DNA of 64,000 nucleotides, from positions 118,668,727 through 118,732,726 of the forward strand of contig JASEVX010000003.1 of assembly GCA_031761405.1 (NCBI GenBank), read 5' to 3'. The notes under the pieces are model-generated. The model was given only the letters and a program-made list of their open reading frames with translations. It ran no database searches and had not been told where the DNA came from. Below are positions 56,664-64,000 of this stretch, one piece after another. Numbering within the stretch: position 1 is the stretch's first letter; each line of letters starts with the position of its first letter. The position numbers and the translations under genes were made by a program. The DNA comes from Serripes groenlandicus. Taxonomy: Eukaryota; Mollusca; Bivalvia; Cardiida; Cardiidae.

Positions 56664-57893
56664 TTGAAAAATGTTTCAAATTCAAACATATGTGAATGTA
56701 AGTTGGAAAAAATAATGAAGTCATAACAAGATATTCCCCCTAAAGGCCAGTACGAAAATATGGTAGTTTACACACTATTCATACATGTATATGTTCGTAA
56801 AAAGAATATGGTATATATGTGCCAATATCTACGCAAAATAAACTCGATTCGGTTTTAAATCGCTCCATTGAAAATCAGTTTAATTGCATTTACGCTTGGA
56901 GGAGCGAAACACACTTTGTGCCACTTCACACCGGAGCTGATTTTCTAAGAGTTTCTTATAAAAGGTAGTGTCCGACTGTATCACATACCGCTCTATGTCA
57001 TGACCGTTTTCAACAGGCTTTCCGAATGTTTGAGTAATACTTAGGGTAACCTATTTGCTTCTTAAAAGACTACAAACGACCCGACAGTAACTGTTCGTGT
57101 GACAGGGACCATTTTTACTGTTTTAAGACTAGTATTTAGCTGAGTCAATTTATCATCGTGTTTTCATACAGTATAATAACGTTATAAATCTGCAAGCAAT
57201 TAGTATAGAATGACTCCAAGACTTAACAATTCATTTTGGGCAAACGATGAAACTAAATCTTCTCATTCGTATCTTTTGTATTTTTTAACAAGTACACACA
57301 TTCAATATAAACTTGCATTAAATTGATCAGCCAAATGAATATTGGAAGAAGGGCATTTCGCGATTTAAAGTGCATATATTTATTTACGTTAATTGTGTTT
57401 ACCGGAGTTAAATCTCGGAGGAAATTCCTACATTACGCTATTAAGGTCACATAGGATGGCAATGTTAACACGAATACATCATTTTGAATGTAACCTACAC
57501 ATATTTACGTTTTAAACAACATACCTAAGCAATATATGCAATGCTAAAACAAATCTATACTATCATTCATAATTGATATCACATAAAATATAAAGTCGAA
57601 TGTTCCTTCATCGGTAGATACGATAAATCCACCATATCTAATTGTTTCCTGCATACAAATAAAGGTAAACTGATTTCGAAGTATATTATCTCAGTAAATA
57701 ATCCATTCTCTGATAAAATATGTACATGAAAACTTCTAATAGATATAAAACTAGTAATTGTATACGAGTGAATTACTAACAACGATTGAAACACAAATCA
57801 TGATTGCCATCGTTAATATAAACACTATAGTATTTAGTAAATATTTCATCGCGGGAATCAGTGATCACGAGCTGTATGATTTAATGTGCTTAC
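56664..57893. other. intron, nothing recognised
   Basis: No further Ig-like segment found on the minus strand by motif search for Cys...Trp...Y-x-C. Confidence 0.4.
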
Positions 57894-58211
57894 ACATTAA
57901 GTCAAGAGTGATCACGTCACTATATATGGGGTTTTCTTCATCAACATTGTTATGCACTGTACAGTAGATTTCGTAACCGTCCATATCCTTTTCAGCTACA
58001 AAGTCTAGAATTTGTGATGTTATCATACAGTTTTATTCGCCAGACGACTCCTGAATCGTTGCGTCGTTCTGAGTGTCTTCATTATTTCTATTCCATAGGA
58101 TTGTGAAGTTTGGATTAAAAGAGCCGGATGTACAGTTCAGTTTGACTCTATTGATCCCATTTGCAACAATGTATTCGGCAGTTGCTATTAAGTCGAATGT
58201 TAATGGTTTAA
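57894..58211 (-). pseudogene. receptor exon: Ig domain with an internal nonsense codon
   Basis: Acceptor TTGTTAACAG, donor T|GTAAGC; 318 bp, phase 1 to 1. Reads KPLTFDLIATAEYIVANG, VKLNCTSGSFNPNFTILWNR, QESSGE, TAA, NCMITSQILDFVAEK and DGYEIYCTVHNN, ending VITLDLM. The first Cys, Trp and second Cys of an Ig fold are present. It aligns with the exon at 59651-59971 (ELTCTSDSSNP, SSQNFVFEN, DGDEIYCEI, KKLDLK). The stop at 58033-58035 falls where that exon has Tyr, so one base change (TAC or TAT to TAA) explains it. Splice sites look usable. Either a null allele, a skipped exon or a sequence error. Confidence 0.85.
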
Positions 58212-58775
58212 CTGTTAACAAACGAATACTTTGAAATACAAAACATCATTGTTTAAATAGGCTAAGACCCCGACACATGTGCCCATAGTTTACCCGGACA
58301 CAGTTGCACAAACATATGTTTTCTATTGAAATGTTATATAGATAAACTGGATATATTGAAAAATTGGAAATAGTCTTGTTGAGATTATACGAGAGTCAAC
58401 ATTGCAGCCTGACGAGTGTTTACAATATTCTCTATAAATTCACTTTGTAATCTAGTCTATCCTCCATATCTGAACTTAGCATATGTATCATCAAGACAAA
58501 CAGCACAGTTGTGACATGCTTAATTAAACAAAATGTGATGTCTAGAATTTAACAAACAAAAAATCTAAAGTTAATACAAACACATAACCCAAATCCCAAA
58601 CAAATAATATTTAGATTGTCTTCGTTCATCTGGTAGATTTACTGAGGTATATTGGTTTCCTGATTTTGCTTATAATAGCAATTATAAATTAAAGCGTACC
58701 ATTATTTCGTTTAGCAAATCCATTGGTCATCCTACGTAGATGTTCTTTCTAGAAAAGTAATTGAATTCCACTTAC

Positions 58776-59042
58776 ACTTTACAATTAAATCTGCATCCTT
58801 TATACCATCAGGTTTGTATCCATTATCTGCTGTACAACGAACTGATCCAGAATGATTCCTGTTTACACGAGGGATCGTTAAAACCGATAAGTTACCATTG
58901 TCCACACTTTCAATGTTGAAAGGAGCATCGTTATGATACCATGTAAAGGTTGGATCTGGTTTCGAGTTTGCCTCGCACATAAACGATGTTAAGCTTCCTT
59001 CGTTCACAGTTTGTCCGTTAGATAGTGTAAGTGTAGGATGAT
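58776..59042 (-). CDS. receptor exon: Ig domain
   Basis: Acceptor TTTATATCTAACAG, donor T|GTAAGTGG; 267 bp, 89 codons, phase 1 to 1. HPTLTLSNGQTVNEGSL is followed by FMCEANSKPDPTFTWYHND (first Cys and core Trp), LSVLTIPRVNRNHSGSVRC (strands E-F with the second Cys) and TADNGYKPDGIKDADLIVK. An I-set or C2-type domain of the kind found in cell-adhesion receptors. The KPDP-x-x-x-W and N-H-S-G-S-x-x-C patterns are typical. Intact. Its decayed paralogue lies at 56397-56663. Confidence 0.9.
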
Positions 59043-59650
59043 CTGTTAGATATAAATGTTTGTGTTAACACATAATGTTTAAGGGAGATTGTGTCAAACA
59101 AAGGCAATGGTGAGCCTATAAAAGCAGTACCATGTTTTAGTCTTAATATATGGTTTGAATGTCATTAATACAATTTATCAAATGAAAAAAGTTGTTCTGG
59201 GAAGATTTCAGAATAGTAAATTGCATCATAACATAATTTACAACTCTTTGTCGAATGATTTTAAAGAGGAAAACTGTTTGAAATATATGCAAGCATTGTC
59301 TTCCGGTCTCATGTTCGACTTAATTAAATTCATCCTAAAACCGTTTCTAACAAACAAGCAATTAGAGCATTGAAAAATATATGTGAACGAAAATACGTCT
59401 ACCAGATAAATGCCCGTAGCTGAGTGGTCAGAGTAGGTAACGTTATGGTCAGAAATGGAACAATATATGAATTGGCCAGCAAATATCCATAGTTGGTGCT
59501 TTAAGCATTGATGCTATAAATGTTCTAAGAGATGTTAGATTTTTAAATTGTTTATTTGAATATATCAATGCTGTGTGTTTCCTTTCATATAATTACTATG
59601 AGACTGTCAGCGAATACAGTAACAACATTTCATTTAAGCGATCCACTTAC
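59043..59650. other. intron with a weak tRNA-like fragment
   Basis: CCCGTAGCTGAGTGGTCAGAG at 59411-59431 resembles a SINE box A region, but no box B follows. The 72-codon plus frame at 59155-59373 has no recognisable domain. Confidence 0.35.
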
Positions 59651-59971
59651 ATTTGAGATCCAATTTTTTCGTGTCACTTTTCACAGGATCTTGTTGCTTT
59701 ACAGTATTTAATATTTCACAATATATTTCATCACCATCAGTACTCCTTTGAACGTTTTCAAATACAAAGTTCTGTGATGAAACGGTTCCATTATACTGAC
59801 CAACACCGTAGTGGACCTGGGAATGACTAATGATCGGTTGCTGGTTGTTATACCATATTAACATCGATCGTGGATTTGATGAGTCAGACGTACATGTGAG
59901 CTCAATCTTATTGCCTTTATCCGCCTCTATGTATATTGTGTTTCCACTTATTTTTGCAGTATGTGGTCGAA
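59651..59971 (-). CDS. receptor exon: Ig domain
   Basis: Acceptor TATTTATTTCTAG, donor T|GTAAGTGG; 321 bp, 107 codons, phase 1 to 1. RPHTAKISGNTIYIEADKGN leads to ELTCTSDSSNPRSMLIWYNN (first Cys and Trp) and FVFENVQRSTDGDEIYCEI (second Cys), ending KSDTKKLDLK. Closest in the window to the exon at 57894-58211, so these two look like tandem duplicates. CTSDSSNPxSxLxWYxN is typical of nephrin/kirre-like C2-set domains (family knowledge). Intact. Confidence 0.9.
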
Positions 59972-60325
59972 CTAGAAATAAATAGTTGAATAAATGTGTT
60001 ATACGTATGAAAGCAAAATAATCTGAACAGATATACTAGGAACTCAAAATTAATTGTTTATGATGCATTGTCAGGTTTTCACTTCTGAGCATCAAATTAA
60101 CTACAAATATCACATCTAATACACAGGTGCCAGTCTCGTTTAAAATCTAAAATATCATGGACTATATATTGACAAGGTACATTTCCTATCCCAAGGACCG
60201 CGACATCATTGAGTTGACATTTATATTTTAATTATTTGATATATATTGCTGAAAATCAAATTAAGTACATATCGTTTCAAACGTGGCCATTACAAAAGAA
60301 AATAATATGAAACTTAGTAACTTAC
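59972..60325. other. intron, nothing recognised
   Basis: Short intron between two Ig exons, without recognisable repeat. Confidence 0.5.
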
Positions 60326-60628
60326 ACTGTACTTTCAAAATGCCGATAGTTTCCAGTGGAGCATCTAAAGTAGTATGATTTAAAACGCATCCCAATATTT
60401 TGCCATTGAGTTCCCTACCAACGCTTCTTTGGTATCGTGAACTGACGCTAAAGGTTCCGCCACGTTGGACACTGGTAAAAGATGCTGTTGTTGTATTATC
60501 ATCCAATGCCCAAGACACTGCAACGGCATCCGGTCTAAACCCACCTGATGCACATGTAGCTATTTCTATCAGTGATTGACTTTCGTTGACAGGATTTGTA
60601 ATGACTAAAGTAGGTTTCGATGGCTTTA
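60326..60628 (-). CDS. receptor exon: Ig domain (most 5' exon in the window)
   Basis: Acceptor TTTACTATTTCAG, donor T|GTAAGTTA; 303 bp, 101 codons, phase 1 to 1. KPSKPTLVITNPVNESQS is followed by IATCASGGFRPDAVAVSWAL (first Cys and Trp) and a VGRELNGKILGCVLNHTTLD region with the second Cys. The C-x-SGGF-x-P-x-x-x-W and C-V-x-N-H patterns resemble the C1/C2-like second domains of nectin, B7 and nephrin relatives. It begins in phase 1, so at least one more coding exon must lie upstream, beyond anything recognised before 64000. Confidence 0.88.
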
Positions 60629-61371
60629 CTGAAATAGTAAATTATAGATTCATGGGAAATAAGAAGGTGTGATAATTTACAGTCAAAACAAAGTTTTAAT
60701 CGTTTTCATTCATTTTCCATATTTAAAAATGTACTGCATATTCGTGCTGAGAAAAGTTTAATATAAAAACAAAGCTAAAAAGGATATTCAATGCATTTGA
60801 TCATGTGAAACGTCATTGCTTGTATAAACCAACATTACGCAAAGTATTTGAACGCTTTTAACAGGTTAAACAATTCCCTCGTAGACCGTGTGGTATATTG
60901 GAAATATACTATCATTGAAAGGTTTGGCACGAACTCTTCTACAAAAGGTAAATGCCTTTGAGTAAGTTGGCATATTGGAATTGACAAACACTTGAGATGT
61001 TGTCCTTTGTGCAGCAAATCAAATGTAGATGTTGTTGAAAATTAATTTCATCTATTTTTCGAATGTATATTATATGAAATTAGCTTCGTACTAGTAACAT
61101 AGATGTATTTAATGTAATTTTCTCTTCAAATGAAATATGAAAAATGCAGTAATTCTTAATTGAAGCGCTAAAACTAAGAAAATATATTTCGGAAAAGACG
61201 TAACAAGAGCCTTTTAAACGATATAAATATGAATCAAAACACGGAAAGTTCTGACGGCATGGTGGCTCGAGCAGTTGGGGAAATGTGAAAGGAAATAACA
61301 ATTGCAGCTTATGTTAATCTATTTATTGTTAAGAAATTGAAAGATCATATCAAAGATAATAAGTAGTATAG
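60629..61371. other. no exon recognised
   Basis: Short minus frames (60835-61017 and 61080-61301) lack Ig motifs and splice borders. Confidence 0.4.
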
Positions 61372-61905
61372 ACTGGCAATTGGAAAACAGGAGGACCATG
61401 TTGTCCTCAAATCGCTCATCTGAGAGCTAGAGCTCACAAGTATACACATTTAAGAAATGAAGAATCAAAGGAAAATTTGACAGCAGGTTTAGGTAGAAGC
61501 ATTTTGAAGTTTCTGCATTATTATCTTGAGAAATATGTCAATATTAAATCAACTTCCATCTAGTAGTTTCTGTGTGTTTTACGAATTGCATCCACTCGAG
61601 CAAACTTGGTGGTGGTTCAGAGAGCTTTAGTTACGGAACATTTCAGAGAAATTATTTTGAAATCCGGCTGGGCCAGTAGTTTCTGACAATAATAATTTAA
61701 CAGTTTTCCTTTTTTGTCAGCATGGCAACAAGTTTTGCACTGAATGGATTTATGTAAAAAGCTGTAATAGTTGTGCAATGCAAGTCCAGGACATCAATGC
61801 CAAGTTGTATCAACTTGCAGCCAGTGGTGTTTGATGAGAGCTACAGACAGTGAGTAAGTCAAATAGATCATCTAGAGCCTTTGGCTCAGGTGATCTAAGA
61901 AACTT
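61372..61905 (+). repeat. hairpin-ended repeat element
   Basis: The left end has AACAGGAGGACCATGTTGTC and CTCAAATCGCTCATCTGAG. The right end is a hairpin GATCATCTAGAGCC-TTT-GGCTCAGGTGATC followed by TAAG near 61900. The ends are partly inverted (CTCATCTGAGAGC against GCTCAGGTGATC). I recall similar sequence as a very common bivalve repeat (unverified). No coding capacity. Confidence 0.5.
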
Positions 61906-64000
61906 AGGTAACAGGACAAAAACACTAGTATATTGAATATCTAATTTCTTGTTTAAAGATAACCACAGTTGTGGTCAACACACTGATAAGTGTAATCTAG
62001 CATAGTATTGGGTAAACAAGAAACATGTATGCAATTTGATTCAGCAACTTACATAATGAACACATTAAAAGACATACAGTATTACTAAAAACTAGTTACA
62101 GAACAAGATGAATGAATGAACAATAAGAAGTTTCACAAAGAGCAATATGCTGAAATCCATAGGCATGTGTTACTCTTATACACTGGAAGCATTGCACCAT
62201 CGTGTATCAGTTATCGATTGATTGGGTTCCCTTTTTACGGACGGAGTGGAAAATAGTGGAGTAAGAGTTCAGAATGATAAGAGCATTTTAAACCCTTCGT
62301 AGACCATTTTTAATAGCATGCTTGTAAGGGATTGTGAAAAGTGTATTTATGGAGCACAGGGTTATGTAGCATTTGTCAACTAGTCCCCTTGAACCATTAA
62401 AATGCTTTGACAAATGACCTAGTTTGAGGATATTGGACAGTTTTGAACAAGGCCTAAAGTACATGAGAAACAAATAGTATGACAAAGTATCATGCTGATT
62501 AGATAGAAATTTTAAATTCTTCACCAAGGCAATAAACTGAACTGGTAATGATGTTGGATGAAAAAGGTTTGGAAGAATTTGTTTCTCTAAACCATGGACT
62601 AGACTGGTTGAGAGTATTTAATCATGGCTATATTGAACATAAAAACAAAAGAAAAATATTGATACCAATTAACAGCACAGTGTTAACGAATTTATACAAT
62701 AGAAGCACACGAGAGTTGTTGGCGCTTCTTGTTATACCCAGATATGTTACAAAGGTTAAAGTATTTCATCTACGTGGAATTGAAAAAAAAAAAACGTTTT
62801 CAATTCACTTCTGTTTTAAGGAATCATTTTCATCATACTGAGTGAAAGTGTTGATTAGATCCGAGGAAACTGCAATGCTACACAAATGTTTTTGTATGAT
62901 AAATAAAATGATTTATGTCATTCCTGTGAATCAAAAATTAATATATTAAATAGAAGTATTTAGTCATCGTGGGGTGTCAAAAGTCGTGTAAGAAAACGAT
63001 GTATTCTTTTAGATCACTTCACGCATTCTTTTAGATCACTTCAGGCAAGAAATCGATCAACATTTATTTGTCTAAACTTGTTGTACCACAGCCAATCAGC
63101 GAGCGAGCTTCTATCCACCAGTCAGCGTATGGATTCTACTTTAATCGACTGAGTTCCTGTGTGTATCAACGCTTACCACTTCCACCGCTATTCTAAATTA
63201 ATTCACTTTATTTCACACTTAGTCCGACATAGCGGTCGAGCTCTCTGATTTGTAGTTAGTATATTTATACATTATCTTCATCGTCGCCATTTTCCGTAAA
63301 TGTCTGTACATTTCTTTGTCTATAAATAACACGTATATTGTAAAATATGGTATTAAACATTTCTTTTATTTAAACTGAAATCGACAACGCCCTTCAAAAT
63401 CCATTGAAACATTTATATCACTTTTAAAACCATATCAGACCTCTGATCTTGAATTCCGATCTTGATACTCAGTTACAGTTGTGATCTTCATTGAATGATG
63501 AACATTTGTTCAACATAATATTCCCTATGTAGAAGACTCTGACTGATCTCAAATATTTAACCTATTTATAAACAAGTTTATATCAAAATTGTAGAATGAA
63601 TATAAATATATTTCATCACATTTTTAAAGCGTGTACATCAATTATGTAATGTCTAAACACAACAATGACATTTCATATGACCCACGTGTAAGTGGTTGAA
63701 TATTTGTTCAGCTATGTTTATGTAACGAGTAGAAAGATATAAAGGCATTATGATGATAGTACGCCTATTTTACCTACATGACAATCAGTACAATATTTAG
63801 ATATTAAATACGAAAAATGAGTGCAAAAAGTTCAGACTCAGTTTTCAGAGAAAACTACCCCACCAATTAAAATGTATATATCAGAAATGTATATAGCATA
63901 CAATATCATATGATGCACGTGTTAGACACAACATAAATAGTGATTCTCTCAAATAATCGGAATGCAACAGGAAAACACCTAAAGTGATATCCCACCTTTT
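61906..64000. other. no gene recognised
   Basis: AT-rich. The 97-codon plus frame at 62548-62841 and the 79-codon minus frame at 62288-62527 show no motif or splice context. The direct repeat CATTCTTTTAGATCACTTCA is found twice within 63003-63043. Confidence 0.4.

Larger units (their letters stand above)
17953..60628 (-). other. gene span: Ig/FN3 transmembrane receptor with tyrosine-motif tail (5' partial)
   Basis: This is the inferred extent of one minus-strand gene of at least 42 kb, with twelve exons in the window plus one decayed exon. The architecture is several Ig domains, one FN3 domain, one TM segment and a short cytoplasmic tail, as in nephrin/kirre/echinoid-like adhesion receptors (family knowledge). 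No signal peptide exon is visible, so the first exons lie beyond position 64000. Evidence for one gene is that every exon end phase fits the next exon start from 60.6 kb to the stop codon at 17953-17955. The weakest link is the splice from the TM exon to the first tail exon, across about 14 kb of intron full of retrotransposons. As read, the ectodomain is disrupted at 58.03 kb and 51.1 kb, so this haplotype may be a pseudogene or may rely on exon skipping. Confidence 0.65.

Noticed and set aside
62548..62841. 97-codon plus-strand frame
   Set aside because: No recognisable domain, no splice context, and composition like its AT-rich surroundings.

Overview
This window reads as a slice of an AT-rich invertebrate nuclear genome, most likely a bivalve mollusc (inference). 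The reasons are spliced exons with consensus GT/AG borders, dense transposon debris, and tRNA-derived SINEs whose 3' ends (GGCGTTAAAC... then CAAA or CAAT repeats) resemble bivalve SINEs as I remember them. There is no bacterial-style gene organisation. Most short open frames are repeat or chance frames.

Main gene (minus strand, about 60.6 kb down to 17.95 kb, 5' end outside the window): an immunoglobulin-superfamily transmembrane receptor pieced together from the sequence. In transcription order it has Ig exons at 60326-60628, 59651-59971, 58776-59042, 57894-58211, 50731-51308 and 48467-48790, an FN3 exon at 47219-47527 and a transmembrane exon at 42458-42577. Four small exons at 27958-27999, 20945-20987, 18771-18841 and 17953-18026 then encode a tyrosine-rich cytoplasmic tail. 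All junction phases agree, and nearly all are phase 1. The tail carries five YxxL/I motifs, four of them in two pairs with ITAM-like spacing. Three places in the ectodomain are damaged in this haplotype: a nonsense codon at 58033-58035, a decayed Ig exon at 56397-56663, and a SINE with perfect target-site duplications inserted in the coding part of the 50.7-51.3 kb exon.

Left flank (1-18 kb): a GA-rich low-complexity tract, a debris field holding many copies of one palindromic element, a SINE at 4.2 kb, a long CA microsatellite, a roughly 170-bp satellite (9.9-11.4 kb) that runs into a 34-bp minisatellite (11.43-12.35 kb), and an internally deleted Ty3/Gypsy relic (12.37-14.8 kb).

The giant introns of the receptor gene hold the large transposons. 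These are a non-LTR retrotransposon at 21.5-26.5 kb interrupted by a 730-bp hairpin-ended element, LINE fragments at 27.4 and 29.7-30.5 kb, a Ty3/Gypsy element with one long open pol frame at 32.68-37.59 kb sitting inside an inverted-repeat element, and a second LINE at 42.95-46.56 kb interrupted by a SINE. There is also a TIR element inserted inside an opposite-orientation copy of itself (50.10-50.48 kb) and a third LINE type at 52.15-53.04 kb.

The right end (60.6-64 kb) shows repeats and no recognisable upstream exon. No rRNA, functional tRNA, CRISPR or bacterial mobile element is seen.
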